Positions 54,443 to 63,400 of a stretch of DNA of 64,000 nt are shown one piece after another. How positions within the stretch are numbered: position 1 is the stretch's first letter; each line of letters opens with the position of its first letter. The notes below the pieces were generated by a model. That model ran no database searches. It was given only the letters and a program-made list of their open reading frames with translations, and was not told the DNA's origin. Origin of the DNA: JBGSKY01 sp041740995 (GTDB lineage Bacteria > Planctomycetota > Planctomycetia > Pirellulales > Pirellulaceae). The position numbers and the translations under genes were made by a program. The stretch spans positions 11,632-75,631 of the forward strand of contig JBGSKY010000209.1 in the NCBI GenBank assembly GCA_041740995.1, in the 5' to 3' direction.

Positions 54443-55183
54443 ATGGATTTGATTGAACTGCAGAATGTCCAGCGAACTTATGACCTTGGCGAAGTCAAAG
54501 TCCACGCTTTAAAATCAGTCACGTTAAATATAAAGCTTGGCGAGTATATCGCGCTGATTGGATCGTCTGGCAGCGGCAAATCGACGTTGATGAATACCTT
54601 GGGATGTCTCGATCGACCGACGAGTGGAAGCTACCATTTGGACGGCGAGGAAGTGGTCAAGATGAATCGCGATCACTTGGCAAAGATTCGAAATAAGCAA
54701 CTTGGTTTTGTTTTCCAGAACTTCAATCTTCTCAATCGGACATCGGCCCTTGAGAACGTCGAACTACCGCTGATGTATGGCTCCAAGATGCCCGCTCGGG
54801 CACGACGCGAGCGGGCGATGGAGGTGCTTCGCAAAGTCGGTTTGGCTGATCGTTTTCATCATCATCCCAGCCAGCTTTCGGGCGGCCAGCAACAGCGAGT
54901 TGCGATCGCGCGGGCCCTCGTGAACAGACCTTCAATTTTGATGGGTGATGAGCCTACAGGAAATCTCGATTCAGTAACGAGCCGTGAAGTTATTGAGCTG
55001 TTCAGAGAGCTAAACGAGGAACAGAAAATCACCGTTATCTTGGTCACACACGATCAAAACGTCGCCAGCCATGCAAAACGGACGATCGTTTTACGAGACG
55101 GCGAAGTTGTTCAAGACACAAACGATTTCTCGATCGCTAAAGCCGCCCTCGAACACGTTCCGCTCGGAATTCTGCCGACATAA
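54443..55183 (+). CDS. ABC transporter ATP-binding protein (MacB/LolD type)
   Basis: The 246-residue ATPase of the efflux pump encoded by the two genes upstream. Walker A is LIGSSGSGKSTLMNTLG, Q-loop VFQNFNLL, signature LSGGQQQRVAIARAL, Walker B ILMGDEPTGNLDS and the switch His in ILVTHDQNVA. All motifs are intact. The family (LolD/MacB) works without transport of substrate through the membrane domain. The start codon is four bases past the permease stop. Confidence 0.95.
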   Translation: MDLIELQNVQRTYDLGEVKVHALKSVTLNIKLGEYIALIGSSGSGKSTLMNTLGCLDRPTSGSYHLDGEEVVKMNRDHLAKIRNKQLGFVFQNFNLLNRTSALENVELPLMYGSKMPARARRERAMEVLRKVGLADRFHHHPSQLSGGQQQRVAIARALVNRPSILMGDEPTGNLDSVTSREVIELFRELNEEQKITVILVTHDQNVASHAKRTIVLRDGEVVQDTNDFSIAKAALEHVPLGILPT

Positions 55184-55376
55184 TTGAGTATTGTCGGAAT
55201 ATGTTTCCAAGGACATCAACATGCTAGCGGCTGCTAATGGATCGCGAAATCTAAGTTAGCGATACCATAATTTGGATGAACCTTTCGAATATAAAACCAG
55301 TCGGTTCTATCATGAAGCTCAAGAAGTGTGCTTCATCGCCAGTTCCGTAAAAACCGAAAGCCGTATCGAGGGTTCA

Positions 55377-56264
55377 ATGTGTTCAAAACAAAGCATTCCT
55401 ATCTGGCAAGTTGACGCATTTGCTGACCGTCCATTCACGGGTAACCCAGCCGCTGTCTGCATCCTCGAAAGTTACCCAAGCGACGAATGGTTGCAAAACG
55501 TTGCGGCGGAAATGAACTTATCTGAAACGTCGTTCATCGTTCCGACGGGTGATGAAAATAGCTTTCACTTGCGTTGGTTCACGCCAACAACCGAGGTCGG
55601 CCTTTGCGGTCATGCCACGCTCGCCGCTGCGCATACGCTGATCGAACAGAAGCGAGTCGACACTAGCCAGTCGATTCGATTCCAAACCCGCAGCGGCGAA
55701 CTGCCCTGTACACAGTCTGAATCTCGTATCACACTTAATTTCCCACTTGCATCCGCCAATGAGGTTGTTGATTCTGGTACGAAAACAGCTTTGCTCGCCG
55801 CGCTCGGGATTTTAGCGGAACAGCGCGAGCGGTCCGTTAATCAAATACCTCAGAGCATGGGCCCTGCCAAGATAAACGCGGTCGTCCTGCGAACTGAGTT
55901 CGATCTCGTCGTCGTTGTCAACGACGCACGCATTGTCCAAGCAGTCCGTCCAGACTTCAATGCACTTGAGAAAATCGAAACGCGGGGCGTGATGATTACT
56001 GCTCCAAGCCAAATCGATGGCGTCGACTTCATTTCTCGATTCTTCGCGCCTCGTAGTGGCATCTACGAAGACCCGGTCACTGGATCGGCACACTGCTGCC
56101 TTGCACCGTACTGGGCCAAGCAACTGAGCAAGACATCGCTCGTCGGCTATCAAGCTTCAAAACGGGGCGGCAAGGTTTATTGCGAAGTTGCTGGCGACCG
56201 CGTTCATTTAACAGGTTTGGCAATTACTGTGATGGAAGGACGCTTATTGGTCGCTTGCAATTGA
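55377..56264 (+). CDS. PhzF-family isomerase/epimerase-like protein
   Basis: A 295-residue protein of the diaminopimelate-epimerase-like PhzF family. The start is set by a good GAGGG Shine-Dalgarno sequence six bases before the ATG at 55377; an upstream frame adds 35 unrelated residues. Features: VDAFADRPFTGNPAAVCIL, MNLSETSFIVP with the catalytic Glu, LRWFTPTTEVGLCGHATLAAAHTLI, and the second-half EDPVTGSAHCCLAPYW. PhzF proteins isomerise small acids; without phenazine genes nearby the substrate is open. It stands 193 bases after the efflux operon. Confidence 0.9.
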   Translation: MCSKQSIPIWQVDAFADRPFTGNPAAVCILESYPSDEWLQNVAAEMNLSETSFIVPTGDENSFHLRWFTPTTEVGLCGHATLAAAHTLIEQKRVDTSQSIRFQTRSGELPCTQSESRITLNFPLASANEVVDSGTKTALLAALGILAEQRERSVNQIPQSMGPAKINAVVLRTEFDLVVVVNDARIVQAVRPDFNALEKIETRGVMITAPSQIDGVDFISRFFAPRSGIYEDPVTGSAHCCLAPYWAKQLSKTSLVGYQASKRGGKVYCEVAGDRVHLTGLAITVMEGRLLVACN

Positions 56265-56518
56265 TTCTGACGAAATTCAGAAAAAGCTTTTGACGATCAT
56301 GGTTGAAAGGCATTTTTAGGTCGCTAGGCAATCGATTCATTCGTTGGATCAAAAACGCCCTTTTGGAAATTTGACAACAGCCGGGCATTAAAGTTCCGCG
56401 AGATATTGTCGATTCTTTTGCTCGTTAGCCAAAACACTGCATTGGTTACTCTCCCAACGCATTCTGCAATTTTATCTCGCAATCGAACAGGGAGGTCACA
56501 AATCTTCACGATATGCAG

Positions 56519-56547
56519 TTGACGTGTCGATACTTTACATGTAAACT
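56519..56547 (+). promoter_or_regulatory. Sigma-70-type promoter of the MarR operon
   Basis: TTGACG at 56519-56524 and TAAACT at 56542-56547 are separated by 17 bases, giving good -35 and fair -10 hexamers 22 bases before the MarR ATG. Confidence 0.55.
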
Positions 56548-56548
56548 A
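56531..56548. promoter_or_regulatory. Palindromic operator candidate overlapping the MarR promoter
   Basis: TTTACATGTAAA (56534-56545) is a perfect 12-bp palindrome; extending to 18 bases keeps 16 symmetric. It covers the -10 region, so a bound MarR dimer would block transcription. It is the best candidate for autorepression of this operon. Confidence 0.55.
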
Positions 56549-56569
56549 ATTGTGATGAGAGGTAATGAA

Positions 56570-57052
56570 ATGTCCGATAGCCGACTCCAAGTTGAATTGA
56601 AGAAGAAACGACCGTTTGAATCGCTGGAACAGGAAGCCATCCTGAACATCATGCGTACAAACGATCAGATTCAGAACCGATTTGGGCGTTTGTTCCGAGA
56701 GTACGAACTGACATCTTCGCAGTACAACGTGTTGCGCATTCTGCGGGGCGAAGGCAAACCGATGCCCTGTCAGGAAATCGCCGACCGAATGATTCAGGTC
56801 GTACCTGCGATGACCGGACTTTTAGATCGATTGGAGAAGCAAGACCTGATTAAGCGGGAACGTTGTACAGAAGATCGGCGGGTCGTTTATGTGGAACTAA
56901 CCGACTCAGCAACAGACTTGCTGAAACGAATGGATCGCCCGGTGAGTGAACTTCACAAACAAATGATTGGGCATCTCAAGCAAACGGAACTGAAAGACCT
57001 CAGTAGGCTGTTGGAAAAGGCACGTCTGAGCTTTCAAAAGCCTGACGAATAA
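56570..57052 (+). CDS. MarR-family transcriptional regulator
   Basis: A 160-residue winged-helix regulator. The HTH spans SSQYNVLRILRGEGKPMPCQEIADRM and VPAMTGLLDRLEKQDLIKRERC, with the wing TEDRRVVYVELTD. The start at 56570 is supported by an AGAGGT Shine-Dalgarno sequence; upstream in-frame ATG codons are less likely. A Cys in PCQEIA may allow electrophile or redox sensing, as in several MarR proteins. It heads an operon with pirin, DoxX and an old-yellow enzyme, suggesting that it represses a quinone or electrophile detoxification set. The palindrome at 56534-56545 is the likely operator. Confidence 0.9.
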   Translation: MSDSRLQVELKKKRPFESLEQEAILNIMRTNDQIQNRFGRLFREYELTSSQYNVLRILRGEGKPMPCQEIADRMIQVVPAMTGLLDRLEKQDLIKRERCTEDRRVVYVELTDSATDLLKRMDRPVSELHKQMIGHLKQTELKDLSRLLEKARLSFQKPDE

Positions 57053-57102
57053 AATTTTTTTGCCACAAAACTTCACATAGCAACTACTTACACAACAACA
57101 TT

Positions 57103-57110
57103 TAAGGAGG
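57103..57110 (+). promoter_or_regulatory. Strong Shine-Dalgarno site of the pirin gene
   Basis: TAAGGAGG lies nine bases before the pirin ATG at 57121 region (ORF begins at 57120). It is the clearest ribosome-binding site in the window, where most genes lack one, and implies strong translation of pirin. Confidence 0.6.
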
Positions 57111-57119
57111 ACTGAGATC

Positions 57120-57818
57120 ATGATTCAAGTTCGTAAAGCCAAGGAACGGGGCCACGCAAACCACGGCTGGCTCGATACCTACCACACGTTTTCATTCTCG
57201 TCGTATCAAGACCCGCAGCACATGCGGTTTCGGTCGCTGCGGGTGATGAATGAAGACGTGGTCGCGCCGGGGCAAGGATTTGGAACTCACCCGCACAATG
57301 ACATGGAAATCGTGACGTATGTCCTTGAAGGAGCCTTGGAGCATCGAGACTCGATGGGCAACGGTGAAATTCTAAGACCTGGAGAGTTTCAGCGGATGAC
57401 AGCAGGAACCGGAATCACGCACAGCGAGTTCAATCCGTCTGAATGTGAACCGGTTCATTTGTACCAAATTTGGCTGCTTCCCGAACGCAAGGGCATCGAG
57501 CCGAGTTACGAGCAAAAGCGATTTCCTGATGAGGGTCGGCACAATCAATTGCGATTGGTTGCCTCTAAAGAGGCTGAGAATGGGTCGCTGAAGATTCATC
57601 AGGACGCTCGCATCTATTTGTCAAAGATCGATGCAGAAAGTGAGGTTGCGTATGAATTACTCCCAGGCAGACATGCTTGGCTGCAAGTTTTGCGAGGCAC
57701 CGTTTCGTTGAACGGAGTCGATCTTGGCACCAGCGACGGTGTGGCTGTAAGCGACGAGAAGTCGCTGACAATTCGAGCCGCTGCCGACGCTGAAATCATG
57801 TTGTTCGATCTGGCATAA
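57120..57818 (+). CDS. Pirin family protein (YhhW-like quercetin dioxygenase type)
   Basis: A 232-residue bicupin. The N-terminal cupin keeps the metal ligands His57, His59, His101 and Glu103 in GTHPHNDMEI and GTGITHSEFN. The start reads MIQVRKAKERGHANHGWLDTYHTFSFSSY, as in E. coli YhhW, which is a quercetinase. It sits between the MarR regulator and the DoxX gene in the same direction, in keeping with redox stress or aromatic compound detoxification. Enzymatic activity is inferred from the family. Confidence 0.93.
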   Translation: MIQVRKAKERGHANHGWLDTYHTFSFSSYQDPQHMRFRSLRVMNEDVVAPGQGFGTHPHNDMEIVTYVLEGALEHRDSMGNGEILRPGEFQRMTAGTGITHSEFNPSECEPVHLYQIWLLPERKGIEPSYEQKRFPDEGRHNQLRLVASKEAENGSLKIHQDARIYLSKIDAESEVAYELLPGRHAWLQVLRGTVSLNGVDLGTSDGVAVSDEKSLTIRAAADAEIMLFDLA

Positions 57819-57861
57819 ATCGAATCGCTCCCAATCAACAAACCCTTTGAGAACCAAGACC

Positions 57862-58275
57862 ATGCAAGCTGCAACTTTCCTACTAGCTCGAATCATGATT
57901 GCCACCATTTTTTTGATGAGTGCGGTTGGCAATAAGATTCCCAATTTCAATTCCGTTGCCGGGTACATGGCGGCGGAAGGCGTTCCGCTGCCACAACTCG
58001 CACTTGTCGGGGCGATTGTGTTTTTAATCCTCGGCAGTGCGTCCGTGATCGCTGGATTCAAGATTCGCATCGGAGCAGCTTTGTTGTTGGTGTTCCTTGT
58101 GCTGGCGACCTACTACTTTCATGACTTCTGGGCATTCGAGGGTCAGGAACAGCAGTTGCAGATGATCCAATTCATGAAAAACTTATCGCTGATGGGAACG
58201 ATGTTGTTCCTGATGGTAAACGGAGCGGGTGCGTTGAGTTTGGATGCAAAACTCGCCGTTCATAAGTCTGAATGA
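57862..58275 (+). CDS. DoxX family membrane protein
   Basis: A 137-residue, four-helix inner-membrane protein of the DoxX/SURF4-like family. Helices are FLLARIMIATIFLMSAVGNK, LALVGAIVFLILGSASVIAGF, IGAALLLVFLVLATYYFHDF and the last LMGTMLFLMVNGAGALSLD. The ATG at 57862 is better than a TTG five codons upstream. Third gene of the MarR operon. DoxX relatives take part in thiol or quinone redox chemistry. Confidence 0.88.
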   Translation: MQAATFLLARIMIATIFLMSAVGNKIPNFNSVAGYMAAEGVPLPQLALVGAIVFLILGSASVIAGFKIRIGAALLLVFLVLATYYFHDFWAFEGQEQQLQMIQFMKNLSLMGTMLFLMVNGAGALSLDAKLAVHKSE

Positions 58276-58372
58276 CGACTAAAACTCTGTATCATGACCC
58301 CTTCGGTGAGGCGACAAATCAAAGTCGCCTCGAACCAAATTAAAACGCAGAAATGCAAGAAAGAAAAAATCA

Positions 58373-59464
58373 ATGCCAAGTTTGTTTCAAGAGTTCCAAT
58401 TGAAGGATGTCGTGCTGAAGAACCGCGTCGGTGTTTCGCCGATGTGCCAATATTCATCTGACAACGGCTTCCCAAACGATTGGCACTTCGTCCATCTTGG
58501 CTCCCGCGCCGTAGGTGGTGCGGGGTTGGTGATCGTTGAGGCGACCGCAGTTTCACCGGAAGGTCGGATCAGTCCGGCTGATAGCGGAATCTACCTCGAT
58601 GAACATGTGGAGCCATTCGCCCGGATCAATCAATTCATAAAACAGTTTGGGGCGGTCCCCGGAATTCAAATCGCCCATGCCGGTAGGAAGGCGAGTGCTA
58701 ACAAACCGTGGGAAGGCGATGATCATATCGAAACGGGAAAAGGCGGCTGGGACATCATTGCACCGTCAGCGGTTCCGTTTGGAGGGACGCTTTCCAAGAC
58801 TCCCAAGGAGATGACGGTCAAAGATATCGTGGGAGTTCAGCAAGCTTTTGTCGCTGCGGCTCAACGAGCCCTGGCGGCGGGATTCGAATGGTTGGAGCTT
58901 CACTTTGCTCATGGCTATCTTGCTCACGAGTTCTATTCGCCGCTTGCCAATGAGAGAACTGACAGCTACGGGGGCAGCTTTGAGAACCGAATTCGATTTA
59001 TACTTGAAACGTTCTCCGCCGTTCGCAACGTTTGGCCGGAACGACTGCCACTGACAGCCCGACTTTCGGTGACAGATTGGATTGAGGGCGGTGTCACGGT
59101 TGAAGAGTCCATTGAACTGGTTCGCCGCTTGAAAAGTAGCGGGCTTGATCTGTTGGATGTAAGCCACGGGTTTGTGACGCCCGATATCTCTCAAGTTCCA
59201 TGGGGACTTGGATTCATGATCCCCATTACCAGTCGTATTCGTAAAGCGACAGGCATCCCGACCGCAGCAGGCTGGCTGATTACCGAACCAAAACAGGCGG
59301 ACGAAGCCATTCGAGATCAGCACACCGATATCGTCGTGCTCGCAAGGGAACTGCTGCGTGATCCCTACTGGCCCTATCACGCCGCGGAAGCGCTTGGTGT
59401 AGAACAGTCGTCGGATGTACTGCCAATTCAATATGCACGGGCCGTGAAGCCGAGAAGATCGTGA
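58373..59464 (+). CDS. Old yellow enzyme (YqjM/XenA-type NADPH:flavin oxidoreductase)
   Basis: An FMN-dependent ene-reductase (363 residues) reducing alpha,beta-unsaturated carbonyl compounds. The thermophilic-like subclass is shown by Cys25 in SPMCQYSS, with GIQIAHAGRKAS, ELHFAHGYLAHEFYSPLANERTDSYGGSFENRIRF and the phosphate-binding AAGWLITEPKQADEAI. Fourth gene of the MarR operon. It would detoxify electrophiles such as enones, nitro compounds or quinones, in agreement with the other operon members. Preceded by a 97-base gap. Confidence 0.95.
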   Translation: MPSLFQEFQLKDVVLKNRVGVSPMCQYSSDNGFPNDWHFVHLGSRAVGGAGLVIVEATAVSPEGRISPADSGIYLDEHVEPFARINQFIKQFGAVPGIQIAHAGRKASANKPWEGDDHIETGKGGWDIIAPSAVPFGGTLSKTPKEMTVKDIVGVQQAFVAAAQRALAAGFEWLELHFAHGYLAHEFYSPLANERTDSYGGSFENRIRFILETFSAVRNVWPERLPLTARLSVTDWIEGGVTVEESIELVRRLKSSGLDLLDVSHGFVTPDISQVPWGLGFMIPITSRIRKATGIPTAAGWLITEPKQADEAIRDQHTDIVVLARELLRDPYWPYHAAEALGVEQSSDVLPIQYARAVKPRRS

Positions 59465-59693
59465 TGCGAACGGACATTAATGTTCGCTCAATAATTCGGT
59501 AACGAATTTTCAACGAGGTTTTTTGCGGCCGCGTTCAACAACTTCTGGCTCTCAATGGTCGTTAACCAAGACTACTGATCGCAGCCCAAATACTTTGCCG
59601 TTGAAGGCAAAACGGACACAGGTCGCGTATCAACGACGGGACATCCATCGGATTTGGTGGTTCGTACGGATTAATCGTCGTTGATCATCCAAT

Positions 59694-59731
59694 AAAAAAG
59701 CCGAGTTATGATTTCTCACAACTCGGCTTTA
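59694..59731 (-). terminator. Intrinsic terminator of ssrA
   Basis: On the minus strand, AAGCCGAGTT pairs with AACTCGGCTT around a 14-base loop, followed by TTTTTTATT. It lies directly after the tmRNA 3' end. The same stem could end the MarR operon transcript in the plus direction, which lacks another terminator. Confidence 0.7.
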
Positions 59732-59732
59732 G

Positions 59733-60093
59733 TGGAGGCGGCGGGATTCGAACCCGCGTCCCGTGATACTTCCGAATAGGCGTCTACGCACATAGTCGAC
59801 TTTGTCTTCTTATCGCCTCACGCGGCCGCCATCGACGGGCTGCTTTGTCAGGCTAGCCTGAAACATTTTTTAATCGCGACCGTTCCAGGAATGGGTCACG
59901 ACGGTTCGGAATTGCGACTGACACTCCAGCGCCTCCGACGAGCTCCGGGTGTCAGGGAAGCCTATATTAGGCCGCCAGTGCGAGGTTTTCCTCAGCAGTT
60001 ACTTTTTTGATCGACTTTTTACGTGGCTAGCCGATCAACCACGATACGCAACCTTATTCTTCAACTTACCCGGTCGAAGCCAAAAACGCCCCC
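59733..60093 (-). ncRNA. ssrA: tmRNA
   Basis: A one-piece transfer-messenger RNA for trans-translation of stalled ribosomes. The 5' end GGGGGCGTTTTTGGCTTCGA pairs with the 3' end CGCCTCC plus discriminator A to form the acceptor stem; the T-arm reads GGGTTCGAATCCC. The tag frame encodes AEENLALAA before TAA, almost the same as the AEENFALAA tag known from Rhodopirellula. The bases after the discriminator are CTA, so the CCA end is not encoded and must be added. Pseudoknot-like G/C-rich blocks fill the region between tag and T-arm. Confidence 0.93.
59967..59996 (-). other. tmRNA proteolysis tag reading frame
   Basis: GCT at 59996-59994 is the likely resume codon, and the frame reads AEENLALAA then TAA. 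The upstream ...AGTAACT matches the conserved sequence before resume codons. The LAA ending is the ClpXP/ClpAP degron. Confidence 0.8.
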
Positions 60094-60459
60094 GGTTTGT
60101 TAGCGTACGACCAGAACAAAGAGTCGTTCACTGACCTTTGTAAAGGTTACCCCAAGTTAATGAAAATTTGTAGATCAAAACGTAAACCGAACTAACAATC
60201 GACTAAAAGGTTGCTTTAGTCCGATTATTAGGACAATTTAGGGCGACGCCGAAACAAGTTCCCTAAACCGGGGTTCAGTAACCGCCACGGAACGAACTAC
60301 AATCAAGGTAGGCTGTGCCAGATTTTTCGTCGCAGTTTTCCCATATTAATCGGCTTGGCACGCTACTTTGATTCGGTGTCAGCGTTGACATATCATGCAC
60401 TCATTCTGTGATTTGCCTTGCACTCTCATCAATACCTCCCAAAAAAGCCAATAAAAACG
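60094..60459. other. Divergent intergenic region ssrA/secretin-like gene
   Basis: 366 bases with no credible ORF. TTGACA at 60385-60390 is a possible -35 for the secretin-like gene, but no good -10 follows. The ssrA promoter must lie just beyond 60093; its hexamers are not convincing. Confidence 0.35.
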
Positions 60460-63400
60460 ATGAAACCATCGCGTCACGAAACACTAGTGCGCTGGCTCTC
60501 GAACCTCTCACCGCTGCCGGTGATTACTCGTTGGTGCGCAGTGCTCCTGCTCGGCATTGGGACGCTCCAGGCAGCCGATCCTGAGTTAGTTGGGATACTA
60601 GCCGATGCGGTTGATCCGCAGGTTGCAGAGGCGATTGGGCTCTCAGACGATCAGCTCACGAAGATTAACCAGCTGATCCGTGGGCAAGAAGACAAGGCGC
60701 TTGATATGGCCGATCGGATGCGGGAGCTGCCGCAGCAGGAACGTCAACTGATGCTTTCAAAATCAATTAAGGAGCTAGAAAATGCTGCATTTCGAGTTCT
60801 TTCGCTGCAGCAACGCTCGCAACTTGAGCGCGTGCGCATCAATCGAGTCGGATTGAAATCACTGAACGAAACGCAAGTCGCTGAGACGCTTGGGTTGAGC
60901 GACGGGCAACGCGAGCAAATCGACGAAATTCTCGGAAGCCGGGTTCAACTTATCCGCGAGTTCGGTGCCGATGAAGCGGGCAATCAGATGCAATCGCGAT
61001 TGCGAAAGGTTTTGACCAACGTCCAGTACGCGACTTGGCAGACAATGGCCGGTGGCGGTCCAGTCAGTACCGTTACCGACGTCAAGCCTTCAACGAGTTC
61101 AGGAGCCGAAGCAACAGCGACAGTCGCTGCGGATGTGCAAGAGCAATCGACGATGACGAGCCCGAGCGACTTGAGCATTGAATCTCAAGCTGCTGTCGCC
61201 TTGCCGACTTCAGATCAGCAGATTCCCAAGCCGACGGCAATTCAAGCGGCTGGAAACGACCAACAACTGACGCTTAATTTTAACGCCAACGATTGGCAGT
61301 CAGTGCTGCAATGGATCGCCCGCGAAGCAGAATTGAGCTTGCAAGTTGATACGATTCCGTCGGGAAGTTTTACCTATCGCGATCCGTACCGAAAATATTC
61401 CGTGGCCGAAGCGATGGACATCATGAACGGTGTTTTGCTGGGCAAAGGATACACGCTAGTTCGACGTCAACGGACGTTGATGGTCATCGACTTGGGTAAC
61501 GGAGAGTCAGCCGAAGTAACACGTGGATTAATTCGAGAGCTGGCTCAATTGGTTACACCAGACAAGCTTGATGAACGAGGCGATTTTGAATTGCTCAAGT
61601 GTCTCTTTGTGCTATCACGAATGACTGCCGACGAGGCAACCGAACAAGTCCGGCAATTGATCGGTCCGCAGGGCTCGGTTGTAACGATGAATTCAGCAGG
61701 GCAAATTCTTGTGGTTGAAACCGGCGCGAACCTTCGAATGATTCGCGACATGATTGAACGTGTCGAAAATCCTGACAGCTCGCGGAGCACGAAAATCGTC
61801 AGCATGCCGTTGCAACACATTACAGCAGAAGAAGTGCTGGCCATTGCGCGTCCTTTACTGGGTTTAGCGGCCGAGACCAACACGGCCACCGGAATCAACG
61901 TGACGACCGATACGTTTGGCAATACGATCTACGCAACAGGTGATGCGGATAAGTTACAATTGTTGCGAGACATAATTGCCAAAGTTGACATTTCTGCTGG
62001 CGAAGGTGGTCCGACAAGCGTCGCCGTTGAGACGCCAACGTTGCGGACGCATCAAGTTTTGAGTTCTGATCCGACGCTGGCGATGGACGTTCTGCAGACG
62101 ATGTTGGCAGGTCAACCCAATGTTCGGTTGGCGTTGGATACCAAGACGAATAATATTGTTGCTTCTGCTTTGCCGTCAGACCAAAAGTTGATCGAAGCAA
62201 CGCTGGCAGAGCTCGCTGGCGAAAACAATCAGTTCACGATTATTCAGTTACGACGAATCGATCCGCAGGCGGCAATAACAACGCTAGAACGTTTCTTCGG
62301 CAAGTCGACAACGAGTGATGCAGCGGCCCCTGCAACGGGCCCGATTTTTTACGGTGATGCATTTGCCAGGACCTTGATGGTGAAGGGCTCGCGAGTTCAA
62401 GTCGACCAAGTGAAAGATATCATCAGTCAGATTGAGGAAAGCGGTCCAAACATCAACTTGCTTGGCGATCGCGTCAAAGTTTTACCGGCGACCGGCAAAT
62501 CGGCTGACCGGCTGATCGAGCAAATGCAGACGCTTTGGGATGCTCAGAACAAGCAGAGCCGAATTCGAATCCGATCTGCTGGTTCGGATGAAGCTCCGGC
62601 ACAGGGCAACTCGCGAAGCATGAAGCTAGGCAGCGAGCCACCGCCTCAAGAAGCTACCAATGCGAATCCTGATGCTGTTGGCCAACCGACGCAGAAACCA
62701 CCTTCGGCAAACAAATCTAATTCTAAATCAAAGGAGCCGATCGTTGATAACGACCGACTCAATGACCAACGTCCCGGCATTCTGGTTCAGTTGAGCCGCG
62801 ACGACGAAGCGGCTCCGATCCAAGACGAGGAAGCGGAAACAGACGATTCCAAAGTTCCAAGCGATATCAACGTCATTCGAACGCCTTCGGGCTTGATTGT
62901 CACCTCTGATGATCCTGAACTGCTGGCCGAGTTCGAACAACTCGCGTTGCTAGTCAATGATCAGATGTCGTTAGGGTCTTCTGAACCGACGATCATTTAT
63001 CTGAAATATGTACCGGCACCGGTTGCCGCTGAATTGCTCAAACAAATCCTCTCTGGGCAAGCGTCTTCGGGATCAAGTGGCGGGCTAATTGGGAGCGTGG
63101 CATCCAACATGTTGGGTGAAGTCGGCGGCGGCTTGATGGGTGGTTTATTAGGTTTAGGTGGTGGCAGTTCGTCGACCTCGATTGGCGAAGGTATTGGGAC
63201 TGGCGAAGTCAGCATCGTGCCTGACGCTCGGTTGAACTACATCCTCGTGCAAGCCAATCCCGTCGATCTTTCGATGATCGAAGATTTGCTCAAGGTCATC
63301 GACCAGGAGGATAGTCCTTTGTTGGTCGAAACCAAAGGACGAGCTCAGATTATTCCGATTCTTTACGCCGATGCGACTGAGATTGCAAACATTGTCAAAC

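Larger units (their letters stand above)
56265..56569. other. Intergenic region PhzF/MarR operon
   Basis: 305 bases containing the MarR operon promoter at its end. A 61-residue minus-strand frame at 56324-56509 lacks family features and is not called. Confidence 0.4.

Noticed and set aside
56324..56509. 61-residue minus-strand frame before the MarR operon
   Set aside because: Not like any family I know; short and without a ribosome-binding site.
58766..59431. 221-residue minus-strand frame
   Set aside because: Antisense to the old yellow enzyme gene, whose active-site motifs are complete.
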